From Cherax quadricarinatus (taxonomy: Eukaryota > Arthropoda > Malacostraca > Decapoda > Parastacidae), in contig NC_091298.1 of NCBI RefSeq assembly GCF_038502225.1, positions 33,065,248 to 33,129,247 on the forward strand: a stretch of DNA of 64,000 bases, in the 5' to 3' direction. Shown here in pieces: positions 32,701-43,774 of this stretch. Within the stretch, counting starts at the first letter, position 1. The number at the start of each line of letters is the position of its first letter. The notes beneath the pieces were generated by a model, which was given only the letters and a program-made list of their open reading frames with translations, was not told the origin of the DNA and did not search any database. A program made the position numbers and the translations under genes.

Positions 32701-32865
32701 ATGTCAAGCCCATCGTCCTGTGATGATGTTACACTGTCAAGCATGATCATTCATCATCGTGTTATAGTGTCACACTGTAAAGCACATTTGTTCATCGTTC
32801 TGCGATCATCATACATTGCATGGTATCATTCATTGCCCTGCGAATGTGCTACTGTAAACAACATT
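32700..32865. repeat. Diverged copies of the 9.7-10.4 kb 41-bp minisatellite
   Basis: GATGTTACACTGTCAAGCAT-GATCATTCATCATCGTG and later TACATTGCATGGTATCATTC resemble the 41-bp unit at 9655-10424. Four loosely spaced units can be made out. They lie right after the end of the LINE relic. Confidence 0.6.
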
Positions 32866-33184
32866 ATATTTTATGGATGGTAACACTGAGAGCTAAGTGA
32901 GTGATTATCTTGTTTTTCCTCCTGGCTGTTGCATGGTTTACGTGGGTTAAAAACCTAATGAGAATAACAGAGTCATTAAGGCTGGAGGTCTCTCTTTTTC
33001 AACACCTGTAAAGGATACTTTCATCTCGGAAAAAAAGAATAAAGTCCCTTGCAGAGAAGGAAACAATGATATACAGCTTTCAGCATAAATGCAGTGAGGG
33101 ATATACAACTCTCAGCGTATATACGATAAAGAATAAACAAGACAACTCATATTCAGTAAGAGGAATTCAGATATGTGGGGCTGA

Positions 33185-34030
33185 AAAGTGTCATTGATGG
33201 TAGAGTTGATGTGGGTAATGTTGTCGTGGCAGTGTTGATGGTAGTATTGGTGTCATGGCAGTGTTGATGGAGGTAATGGTGTCGTGGCAGTGTTGATGGT
33301 AGTTATGGTGTCATGGCAGTGTTGATGGAAATAATGGTGTCATAGCAGTGTTGATATGGGTGTAGTGTTACTGATGAAAGCATTGATAAGACTAGTAGTC
33401 TCATTGATGATGGTGTTGATGAAGGCAGGTGTTGTAAATGATTCCTTTATTGACAATGTTTCAGCTACACAGTGAACTTTATCAAGTCACAAACAGATCT
33501 AGCAAGAAAGAGAGGACATGCGTGTATATAAGGAGCATAGAGACGTGAAGGGTCGGGTGAAGAATGTTGAAGTTGACAGCTGAGAAGATCATGTAGTTAG
33601 TAAGGACTTGCCCAGCACGGGCCAGTAGACCTGCTGCAACGTCCATCCATTCTTTGATCTGTTGCTATGTGGGATAGTGATGAAGACGTTTCGCTCACTG
33701 TGTGGCGAAACATCAATAAAGCATCGCATTATACAGCATTTGTGTCATTTTTTCAACTGATGGTAGTGTTGATAGGGTAGTGGTGCCATTGATGACAGTG
33801 TTGATGGATATAGTGAATGGTTGGTAGTGTTGATGGATGTAGTGGTGCTGATGGATGGCAGTGTTGATGGATGTAGTGGTGTTGATGGATGGCAGTGTTG
33901 ATGGATATAGTGGTGTTGATGGATGGCAGTGTTGATGAATGTAGTGGTGTTGATGGATGGCAGTCATGATGGATGTAGTGGTGTTGATGGATGTAGTGGT
34001 GTTGATAGATGTAGTGTTGATGGATATTAT
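33185..34030. repeat. GTGTTGATGG-type minisatellite split by an insertion
   Basis: The left half (33185-33430) has units such as GTCATGGCAGTGTTGATGG, about 32-36 bp. The right half (33765-34030) has GATGGATGTAGTGGTGTTGA units, about 33 bp. The interruption is the PLE-derived block at 33435-33762. Long artefactual frames arise on both strands. Confidence 0.85.
33435..33762. mobile_element. PLE-derived insertion with inverted ends
   Basis: The left end (33440-33490) is the inverse of a PLE end with hairpin TTCAC/GTAGC (decayed) and GAAAC. The right end (33677-33720) reads GTGATGAAGACGTTTCGCTC, then ACTGTGTGGCGAAACATC, AATAAAG and ATTTGTGTCATT. CCCAGCACGGGCCAGTAGAC in the middle resembles CR1-A 3' UTR text. 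The target duplication cannot be fixed because the flanks are repetitive. Confidence 0.65.
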
Positions 34031-34561
34031 ACAGTAGTGCCTCATATACATTATATCAATGATTTCTGGGTCTAAGGCATTCCGGAAATTTTCATGAAAT
34101 TCCTTTAATATAAAGGACATGAAACTTATGCTACTTGGCTAAATTTCATCTAAGAAGACGGTTACCCTTTACCGCGCGGTGCCTCAATATTGAGGCACCA
34201 AAAGTATGGTTTTCATGGCACTATAGACACAAAGCATATGCTCCCAGAGACTTCTCACCTCAATCCAGCCAATCACACACCTGGGCGGAGCTTGAAGGTG
34301 GCAACACTTGGGTATTGTCCTCTGCTATTGGCTGGGAGCTCCTTGAGTGTTCAGTACTGCTTGATTTGTTGAAGGAGCAGCACTCCGACCCTCACTCTCC
34401 TGATATTTCACCAATTTACACCACTCCAGAATGTCGGTAAGTTTCTGAATGTGTTTCCAGTGCATTATTGAATGTTTGAACCTCATTTTGAGATGCAAAT
34501 GAATTGCCTGAGGCATTGAGAAGTAACAAATAAATGCACTTGAAGTTTTGTTTACCTTTTT

Positions 34562-34705
34562 GGTATCAATATTGAGGCCCGGCCTGACAATGGTAGATTA
34601 TCACTTACTGTTTTTGTATCAATATTGAGGCCCGGCCTGACAATGGTAGATTATCACTTACCATTTTTGTATCAATATTGAGGCCCGACCTGACAATGGT
34701 GATAA
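34562..34705. repeat. Three ~56-bp subterminal repeats of the piggyBac element
   Basis: The unit starts GTATCAATATTGAGGCCCGG and ends in ATGGTAGATTATCACTTAC. It resembles the TIR core (CCTCAATATTGAGGCA). Such repeats may be transposase-binding sites (inference). Confidence 0.85.
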
Positions 34706-34898
34706 GAAATGTGCCAATGAAGGTATCATATATCATGAATTAACAGATCATAATTAGACTGTCTTTGTCACTGATAGCTAACAATTGCATGCTGAATCAA
34801 ATTCATTGATATATGAGTAATTTTACCTTGTAAATTTATAAAATTTGCTCATATGGAATGCTCATTTTGTGTTTTCTGTTCATTTCAGTTGAACACAA

Positions 34899-36135
34899 AT
34901 GTGTTTTATGGATCAAGGGCTCAAAGAAGAAGGGATTACATCGTGCCAGAGTTACATGATGACAGTGACCCTTGAGGAAGTGGATTCTGGAGATGATTAT
35001 GAGCCACAGGCAGATGCTTCTTCTTCAAGTGAAGATGAACATGAAGATTTGTCTAAGAGAAGTGGGCAAGTTAATGTAAAATGAAGAAATGTACGAAAAC
35101 AAGCAGTTAAAGATGACGAGGTTGAGGTAGATGAAACAACTGTCAACAACAATAATGCCACCTGGAGCAAACTTGACATAACAAATACTCCATTATGTGA
35201 CTACAAACATGAGGTACCAACACAGAGGAGGAAAAGAAAATGCCTATAAGTTCCAAGGTTGTTATTTGCCTTGCAAAGACTATGGACCACACAAAGACCA
35301 GTGCAATTTATGCAGATAACTTCTTTACCAGTTTGCCTCTAGTGAAATATCTGCATGCTACATTCAACTGCAGGTACACAGACACTGCAAGGGACAGCAG
35401 AATTGGAAAACCACTTATGTCTGTCAATGACATGGAAAAAACAAAGGTGAAAAGGAGTGGTATGGATTACTGTTCATTGGATGGTGTCCTTGCTGTACGT
35501 TGGAAAGACAGTAAGGTTGTTACTTTACTGACTAATGATATTGGCATCAACCCAGTGACAAAGATAAAGAGGTACAGCAAGGAGCTCAAACGAAAGGTGG
35601 AAGTTGACTGTCCTACAGTGATAAAGAATTATAATGCCCATATGGGGGGCATAGATAAGAATGATACATTGGTGCATCTCTACAAGTCTCCACTCAAAGC
35701 AAAACCCTGGTACATGAGGCTCTTTGGATATATCATTGATCTTTGTGTCAATGGCTGGTTGTTGTACAGGCGTGACTGTGGTGCTTTGAAAGAGAAATGC
35801 ATGAACCTCAAGGAATTTCGGTTTTCCATCTCCCATTCTGCAAGAAAGTCAACCAATGGAATCCCAAGGAGCCTGAGATCTCCAAGGTGTTCAACTTCAC
35901 GGTCTTCTTCAAGGTCTTCTTCACTTGATGACATTCCCAATCGGCATAGAAAAGGCCTCATGATACAATGTTTGATGAAACACAAACACACTGGCCAATT
36001 TCTGCAAAGAGGCTTTCATGTAAACATTGCAACACCAAGAACAAGAGGACCTACTCTTCCTTTGCTAGTTCCTTCTGCAAGGTTAATTTATGTCTAAATT
36101 CAATGAGGAATTGTTTCCTGGAATTCCATAAGCAA
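34899..36135 (+). pseudogene. piggyBac transposase, N-terminal acidic part, DDE core and zinc finger, broken
   Basis: 34899-35081 gives an acidic N-terminus (TLEEVDSGDDYEPQADASSSSEDEH). A stop follows, and a large part of the N-terminal domain, including the first catalytic Asp region, is missing near 35215-35240. The 285-codon frame 35240-36097 has the second Asp in IYADNFFTSLPLVKYL and the third region in YNAHMGGIDKNDTLVHLYKS, then KPWYMRLFGYIIDLCVNGWL. From about 36010 a shifted frame gives CKHCNTKNKRTYSSF, then CKVNLCLNSMRNCF, the C-terminal Cys-rich zinc finger. So a frameshift separates core and finger. It cannot be active as it stands. Confidence 0.88.
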
Positions 36136-36892
36136 CATGCTTAAATTCCTCTGATAATATTTTTGTAACATTTTTTTCAATTTTTTATAAAATGTCAATT
36201 ACTAAAAATGTGTTAAATTTATTGAAATCAAGTTTCTGTGCCTTTTGTTTACCCAAGTTGTTCATGAATAAACCTTAAATGTATATTTATGCCTTTAATT
36301 ATCAGTTATGGAAGCTGTTATGATTCTTTTAGACAAATGCCTTTGTCAGGCTTGCATCAAATTTGATGCCTGATCTGTCACCTACAGTTTAACCATTGTC
36401 GAGGAGTGCCTCATATTTGATAAGATCAAAAAGGGCATTTTATGGCCCAAAAATAAATAAACTCAAAAAATGATCACAAATAAATATGTCTTAGAATTGC
36501 GTATACTGTCACAATATAGGTTGCAATTGTTGCATCTGCTCAAATATGAGGCACGGCCTGGTAAAGGGTTTAAAGGTACAAGGTTTAATTTCCATAATAA
36601 ATTCTCTACATAGAAGATACGATTTAAATTTCGACCTACCTAGCTCTGGTGTGAGTCACACTCTTTCATTGCTGAATTATAGCGGTAATATTGTTATAGC
36701 CACGGAGACGATCAGTTGCATAGAGCGAACCCTAACAAGTACTAGTGGTATCAACAACCTAGTTACCATTATCAGTAACTTCCTCAATGAATTCAACTTT
36801 ATTATTGTCACGTTCTCACTGTACTTCTATCCCTAGCTTAATTTCGGTGATGTCTGACTGGAGTATATATATCTCCCCATTTTACTATAGTT

Positions 36893-36996
36893 AAGATTCA
36901 TCAGGGAACAGGGCAAGTGTTTTCTGCTGTAGGTCTTACTCATATGATGACCCACAACTGAAGATTTTAGTCATCTGACCGAGGCCTTTCGTTGGA
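36893..36996 (-). repeat. Repeat X (short interspersed repeat), copy 1
   Basis: The minus strand reads AGGCCTCGGTCAGATGAC, GGGTCATCAT, TAAGACC, AAACACTTG and CCTGTTCCCTGA in the same order as 43466-43602 and 63424-63566. It lacks the CCTAA tail of the other two. Confidence 0.8.
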
Positions 36997-37371
36997 GAAA
37001 GGATTTCTTAGGCAAAGGAAAAGAAGGACAAATGTGTTGTAGGGTCTCGCAGGTTTTTTCCTTAAAATAAACAAGAAATAATGATGCTTGTTTATATATC
37101 AGAAAAATCTCGTTGGCCAAGCAATACCTTTACATTGGGTTTTCTTCCAACAGTCCATCCTCAGAAGCAAGCAGTAGCTTAATTTTTTCAGAATTCTCCA
37201 GTGATTCTTGAAGTTCAGTGTCTAAGATGGTGTTCATTACTTAACAACGAAAGGGTTATTATACACAGGAACTGTAGTAGCACTGCTTAGATGAGGCATT
37301 TCCTCTTTTGGGTAAGTAAATGTCAGAGCAGACGAATATACTCTGATATTTACTTATCCTCGGGAGGAAAC

Positions 37372-38115
37372 GCCTACTGCTGTAGGATGCACCAATCACC
37401 AGCTTGCAGCTATATCAGCCTGGAAAAAGCAATGGCAGGTCAAACTTTCTCCTGAGAAAACACTAATGATAACGATCTCTATACATCACGATGGTAATGC
37501 TGAAACAGTTGAAAGAACGAATGGGAGAGTGTTGGTACCCAGGGACGAAGCTGATATCCTTGGGGTCAAATCTGGCTCCAAATTGACCATGAAAAATCAC
37601 ATTGTAAACTTGCAAACGAAACGGCCTGGAAGCTTACAACATTACGACGTATCTCGTATCTGCTGGACAGTGAAGGTTGCAAGATTCGGTACGAGGCACA
37701 GTTACGCTAACAACTCGAGTACGTTCCACCTTCGATTGCTTGCAATCCATCTCATCTGTGTCTTACAGCATAGAGAACAGAGCAACACTAGTCATTTCTT
37801 GCTTGGATCCAGCTTAAATAGATCCCTCATTTCAACAGATCCTTCAACACAGGAGGGATGTGGGTGGCCTTACTGTTATTTACAAGGATAATGTTGTCAA
37901 AGTACCACATATGGCTCCACTTCGAGAACAGCGAGAAGTGAGCTTCTACACAGCAAGACGGGCAGCAAGCAGCAACTTTACTCTGACTGTACCCTTCTAC
38001 AGAACATCATTTGTGGAAAAATTTTCTCCAAGAGGGGACGTCGGCCCTCTGTCATGGAGTGCCGACCCCTCTCAAAGGGGCTAAGAACCCCTTCTCTCTA
38101 CTTTCCCACAATGAA
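37372..38115 (+). pseudogene. Jockey/I-like LINE ORF2 C-terminal fragment
   Basis: The plus-strand translation gives QLAAISAWKKQWQVKLSPEK, TLMITIS, then DEADILGVKSGSKLTMKNHI (RT thumb: LGV followed by target-strand residues). After shifts it gives VALLLFTRIM/YKDNVVKVPHMAPLREQREV and ASSNFTLTVPFYRTSF, ending in a WNALPPSLKG-like stretch (LCHGVPTPLKGAKNPFS). The RT palm is absent, so it is 5'-truncated. At least three frameshifts. Related minus-strand sequence lies at 39435-39870. Confidence 0.65.
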
Positions 38116-38924
38116 GAACATGAGAGGGTTGTGATTTATTATTTTTTGGAACTAGCAGAGATGAAGCTCACATGTCTTAAAAGCAAACATTTTGCACTCA
38201 GTAGTTTTAAACTGCAGCTTACTTGAAACGCCCATTTATCTTAAAATATGTTTCTGACACTGGGAAATCAATACACTTTCTAATGGGTTTGCACATTCAG
38301 AGCGATGCAATAACAGCATCATTCCACTCGACGTTGTGTAACCCTGAACTATTGGTAATACTTCACCAACACGTCCTAAGTAGACCAGTATGGTGTTGTG
38401 CTGAGAAGGAAGAAGTATAGGGAAAAATTATACTCGAAATTAACACAAGAACATCTGGTAGAAGGGAGTATACTGTTGAATAATCATTAATACCGTTTAC
38501 AATTCCTGAGCAGAGGGACGCCCATTCATACACACCTCAGACAAACACCTCATGACTTTGAAAACAGTTTTTTTTTTTTGGGGGGGGGAGGGGAATTTGA
38601 TTTGCATATTTATGTGATGGCTCTTCAGTTGAGTTTTGAATTCTTCTTTAGTTGCAATTTAGTTGACTCTGGTTACTTGTGCAAACCACAATTTGTTTTC
38701 TACGATTCAGTAAGGTAAGAATTACTCGTCAAGGAGTAAATATGAACCGCCTCAGAGGGAATCTGTAAGATGCGCACCCTAAGAAATATGAGAATATGGT
38801 AGGATATAGCAGATAAATATTGGTCAGCAACCAAGAAATGTTTATAGGAGACACAGTTATAAACATTACCAACACTATTTACCTATAAGTCAAATAATCT
38901 ACGAAGATTTAACAAAAAAAAGAC
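38116..38924. other. No gene recognised
   Basis: Short frames only. A T-run and G-run occur at 38570-38595. Confidence 0.55.
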
Positions 38925-39013
38925 ACAATACCGTGACTGGAACAATACACAAATACGAGAGGAGCTTACGACGAAGTTTCGGTCCGACTTGGACCATTTA
39001 CAAAGTCACACTA
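38925..39013 (-). mobile_element. PLE end fragment (GGTCC/GGACC type)
   Basis: Contains GACACAATACCGTGACTGGA, ACAATACACAAATA and GTTTCGGTCCGACTTGGACC, as at 21350-21445 and 59833-59910. About 20 bases of the arm (AACCCGCACATAAAAGACAG) are missing. It stands alone with no inverted partner nearby. Confidence 0.85.
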
Positions 39014-39271
39014 ACTGATATAATTCACAACTATTTCAGGTTAGAGAGAAACATATACATTAACCCTGAAAATAAAATCTCCAGTTTCCAACCGTGTTGA
39101 TGGCAATATTCTCAAATATAATATTTTTTCTTATTATTTTTAAAATTGGGAATGTTAATAAGCTCTTTGGTTACGTCATAGACTCTCTTCATTTCCTGCC
39201 AAGAATTTTTTTTCTGTTATAATTATATGTTTTAATTCCGAGGATCATCTCTCTCGCACTTGCTCTATCTC

Positions 39272-39302
<31 letters not shown>

Positions 39303-39434
39303 TTCACTATGTCTTTCTCTTTAATTTTCTTATATTTATTTTTTTTACATAGGGTTTAACAAGGTTTGGGCAAGGATTCTTCACTTTATTTACAAGCTAA
39401 GAGCTGTTACGTACATCAGCTCATTTTAAAGCCT

Positions 39435-39870
39435 TTTTATTTTTATGAAACATACAAGTAGAGGACAAGATGAAGTTTGAGCCATCTGTGAGCCAGCAAT
39501 TTCGTTTGATCAGCTCACTTTATTTCGCTGATATCATTATGTTGTACGACCATGTTCCAGACTCGAGTCATTCCGGGAATAAATGATCTCAGATAAAGTG
39601 ATTTCTGGAGAAGGGTACAGCCAGAGTGAATTTGCTGCTTGCTACCCGTTTTGTTGTGTAGAAGCTTGCTCTTCGCTGTCCTCGGAGTAGAGCCAAGTGT
39701 GGTACTTTGACAACGTTGGCCTTATACATAACAGTAAGGCCGTACACATCCCTCATATGTTGAAGGCTCTGCTGAAATTACAAATCTATCCAGGCTGGAT
39801 CCAGGCGAGAGATGAGTCGTGTTGCCCTGGTCTCTATTCTGCCAAGTAGTCGCAGATGAGATGGGGCAGG
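39435..39870 (-). pseudogene. Jockey/I-like LINE ORF2 C-terminal fragment, second copy
   Basis: The minus strand gives NRDQGNTTHLSPGSSLDRFV, ISAEPSTYEGCVRPYCYV, then (shifted) VVKVPHLALLRGQRRASFYT and VASSKFTLAVPFSRNHF. It lines up with 37790-38010. The 3' part (39540-39435) resembles 55445-55520. Confidence 0.65.
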
Positions 39871-41582
39871 CAATCTCTCTCTCTCTCTCTCTTTCTCTCG
39901 CTCTCTCTCTCAAGCAATTTTCTGAGCCTGGTGCTTTTTCTCTAAAACAATTTCCTGAGCTATCTGGTCCTCAAAAGCTAATCATTCTTTTTATCCTTCT
40001 TTTCCCCTGGCTTTTGCTCTCTATCTCTGTGTCTCTGTCTTTGTCTGTCTCTGTTTCAGTGTCTGTCTGTCTGTCTCTCTCTCTCAAGTCGAGTAATCGA
40101 TCCCAAGGCAGATTCTGTGAAGTTTATCCTCGGATCTGTCTCCTTCTAATTCTTATGTTCCTCTCCAATGACTGTAATCATTCTCTACAAAAATGATTAT
40201 AACTGGCTGAAAATATAATATAAGCTAAGAAATGTACTCGAAAGACCAACGTCTATTGTCCTGCTGCTCCAACACAACTATACCTTAAAAATATAACTGG
40301 AGTCCTTTCCCATCATTATTCCAAACCATCGGCAATTTCCTCGAACGTTTCCAAAGCTTTGTTGATTGTTTTGGTTCTGGTTTTAACACTATTACGAACA
40401 CATGTAATGAAGAGCCTACGAGATTTGGTCGTAATGGGGGCTGGAGCAAACAAACTCAACAGTAGATATAATGTATATTTTGCTTTCACCCACTATGTAC
40501 AGATATGTACACTATGTACAATGTGTACAGATAGAATAATAATAAGTGTACACCACGGTGAGAGATGGAAAACAGAAACGATACTCAGTAGGTAGGCAAG
40601 TCTGCCAGTGCTTACCGCAGGTGAACCACGTTGCTTCAGCATCGACAGGTTTGCTTATGATTGGTTAATAAACCAAGGTACTGATTGAACGACGGGTGCT
40701 CTATCGATTGTTAAAGCCTTAGCAACCGGTTCGCTGGATGGGAGGTAGATTATCTGGGAGTGTGACATTCTCCTAATAAATTGTTACATGCTCTGTGCAT
40801 GCTACAAACACTTACATACAAGTTCATTAAACATTATATGCTGTAAACATGCAATTCTTCATTATTTCTGCAGTTATATTCTATTTTAAATTTGAGTTTT
40901 CACTTTTATTGTCCAAGCAAAATATTGTCAGTTAATTAAGCTTGCATCCTCTTCGTACATTATGCACGCGTCGTTATAATTTCTTCATTCCTATTCAGTT
41001 TTCACTTTTTTTCATAAGGCATTTTTCATAAAACACCTAAAAATATTTTCAAAGGCCTTGAAAGCAACTTCCACTAAAGTAAATATTACTAAAACTGCCC
41101 GAAATACCTAGGCATGCTAGTGGCCGCCTTGGAAATATAATACATATTTTATAACATGTAAACCACACATTGTAAGCTTTATAAGACAATAAACATTTTC
41201 ATTTTCACAATATTTTGAGAGTGTTTTAAGGGAGAATGCAGTTAGAATATTTCTTCAGCTATAGTTAAAATGTGGACTAAAGCTGAATGTTCCATAGCAA
41301 CCGGGATGACAAATACCATAGTATTCCCTAGACAAGAAACATACGGTTACTCGTCCAGGAGACTCTCCTTAATGGGATCAAGGTGCGCCAAGAGACTGCC
41401 GGCTCATGAACTCCTAACCTGCATCACCTAACTTTTGCAGTTGTTTGGACAGGGAGAAACTTAAGAGATAATTTTATTCTCCTCGGAATTACCCAAACAA
41501 ATTAGTTGCATATGTAGCACACTGCGTTTACTGCGTCGTAATTTCTCTTTCTTCTGAATAGTGCACAGCATGCGTACCTTTT
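39871..41582. other. No gene recognised; CT-rich tracts
   Basis: CT/TCTG-rich simple sequence at 39871-39912 and 40020-40086. The rest shows no domain, no tandem array and no known element end. Confidence 0.55.
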
Positions 41583-41634
41583 ACTTTATTATTATTATTA
41601 TTATTATTATATTATATTTATTAGTTTGATAAGA

Positions 41635-41679
<45 letters not shown>

Positions 41680-41789
41680 ACTATTATTATTGTTATTATT
41701 CGTAATATTTTTAAACAAATATTTTCATATTATTATTATTATTATTATTATTCGTAATATTACTTATTATTTTTAAACAAATATTTTTA

Positions 41790-41845
<56 letters not shown>

Positions 41846-41846
41846 G
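41583..41846. repeat. (ATT)n microsatellite, interrupted
   Basis: ATT/TTA runs broken by CGTAATATTTTTAAACAAAT, a segment that itself appears twice (41700-41722 and 41752-41783). Confidence 0.95.
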
Positions 41847-41849
41847 GAT

Positions 41850-42370
41850 GACTTTTTATTGTATTTTTTTACACACGACTGACTTCCACTTAGGGAGGGT
41901 GACCCAAGAGAGGGAATAAAAAGCATTAATAATCTCTTACTTACACAAGTGTTTGTCAGAAGTTCACTTTCACAATTCAAACGACTCTCCTTGTGTCTTT
42001 CATAGTGCAAGCACTGTATCTCACCTGCAGACTCTCCTGACTTCAATAATGTTTCCTTCTTCACACTCCAGTGGCAAATCATGTTATAAAAACTATTATC
42101 TCCACTCTGATTTTACACACTGACTCAAGCCTCCTGGATGCTCAAGCGGCTAGCATTCTAAACCTACTTTACTCCCTAATCTCCCTATTTCTCCTTCCCT
42201 CAACCCCGGATTTATACACACTCTTGGTTATCCAATCTGCTCAAACATTTCTTACGTGCGCATATCACATCAACATCCCTTTCTCAGCCCATTCACCATG
42301 GGTTCGTAGAGGAGTGTTTAAGTCTTACGGCTACGTCCTGCATCCTCATATAAATACCAGATGATGAGAT
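41850..42370 (-). pseudogene. RTE-like LINE 3' end relic
   Basis: The plus strand shows AGGGAGGGTGACCCAAGAGA and AGTGCAAGCACTGTATCTCACC. These are reverse complements of diverged forms of the RTE 3' UTR blocks GGGCCACCCTGCCTTGG and GGAAGTACAGTGCCTGCACT at 16110-16260. The rest (42070-42370) would be the ORF C-terminus but is too decayed to translate. The (ATT)n tract lies where the tail is expected. Confidence 0.5.
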
Positions 42371-43465
42371 ACAGATGTGTACAGACTACCGAGAAATGAG
42401 TGAAGCAACTCAACCTGATAGTTACTCACCTTCATATATTGATGACATCATAGACCTCATTCGTACCTTACTGTGACAAGGCTAAATAAGTGTCGGCATA
42501 ATCCTAGATTATCATTACTCAGTCACCCCTTTCAGCAAGACCAACTTGCCTACCACATAAATCTCATTCAAATGGCCATTAATTAGGTAAAGTTGCTCAT
42601 AGACTTAATTAGATTATTTAAAATTTGTAACAGGCCCCTGGGACGAACGTACATTTGACTTAGGATATTATTTAACAGATTTCGAAAACACAAATTAATG
42701 GTTAATCGTAGTAACTCAACCATTGGTCTTTAATTTTCTTTCTGCTCTAAGAAGTTGGAATAAATATCTAAAGCAACTAACATACTAGCCATACAAAACT
42801 CTAGTGTCTCCCTTGAATAGAAATAGCTGCGATTCATAGAGATGGCAGGTTTCTATGGAAAACTTCGAAAAAAATTCAACAGTATAGTGGGCCCCGGATA
42901 TTCATGTTCTTTTCTTTTCCAGATTGATGCTTGTGTATGGAGTTGACACAGCTCTTCTTCATGCATCTGAGGAGGAAGATCTCTACCTGGTGGATTACTT
43001 TTCCGTCAATCTTAATTAACAGGCCTAGTCGAAGAGTGAAAAGACGGCCTTGGTTTCTGTTTGACATCTTCATGTCATCTGATTTGGGTAAAATATACAG
43101 TACAAAGATAACCATCCGGCATACCTGAACTCCATGCAGAATAAAAATACTCACCGAGTCAATCACAACAACACAGAGATGGAACTCACTTTCCACAGTT
43201 TGTTAGCCAGTTAATATGTAATAATATTGTACATATATTTTTTGTATGCAGTTGGTTAAGATTAAAATGACTGGCAGCTTTAAGCTTTGCTTTTCCCTTA
43301 CTATAGCTAAGTAGTAAGCTTAGACAATAGCTATGAGTATGGGATTATTTTTCATATTACTGCTTATAAAGTAAATAGAATATCATCACTTATATTGGTT
43401 ATTTAGAGCATCTTTTATATTTTAGGTACCAGTATAAAAATGGTTATAAATGACCATAATTTTTA
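42371..43465. other. No gene recognised
   Basis: Only short open frames (up to 106 codons) without recognised domains. Confidence 0.55.
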
Positions 43466-43602
43466 AAGGGATGGACCGGTAAGCCAGAGGAAGGCCTCGG
43501 TCAGATGACCAAAAGCTCCAAAGGCGGGTCATCATCTGAATAAGACCCGCGTCAGTAAACACTTGTCCTGTTTCCTGACGAACCTTACCTAACCTAACCT
43601 AT
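43466..43602 (+). repeat. Repeat X, copy 2, ending in CCTAA units
   Basis: GGAAGGCCTCGGTCAGATGA, GGGTCATCATCTGAATAAGA, AAACACTTGTCCTGTTTCCT, then TTACCTAACCTAACCT. Same order and ending as 63424-63566. Confidence 0.85.
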
Positions 43603-43774
43603 TTTAGGTATGCTACCAAGTTTTGTGACTCTGTTTACATTTTATTATTTTCGTGGGTAGGAATTATAAAATCATATTTTGGCTAGATTACACGATGTAA
43701 CAAAATTTAACTTTTGTCGTGTTCCTGGAAAATAAGCATCATTTCCCGATACTTTATAACTAGACAAAAAAAAA

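Larger units (their letters stand above)
34165..36568 (+). mobile_element. piggyBac-type DNA transposon, internally deleted
   Basis: Ends are CCCTTTACCGCGCGGTGCCT (left, 34165) and the complement of CCCTTTACCAGGCCGTGCCT (right, ending 36568). Right flank TTTAA and left flank GTTA are close to the TTAA target of the piggyBac superfamily. Subterminal copies of TATTGAGGCCCGGCCTGACA occur three times at 34567-34700. The inside carries a broken transposase. The next sequence (36570 on) is unrelated. Confidence 0.85.
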
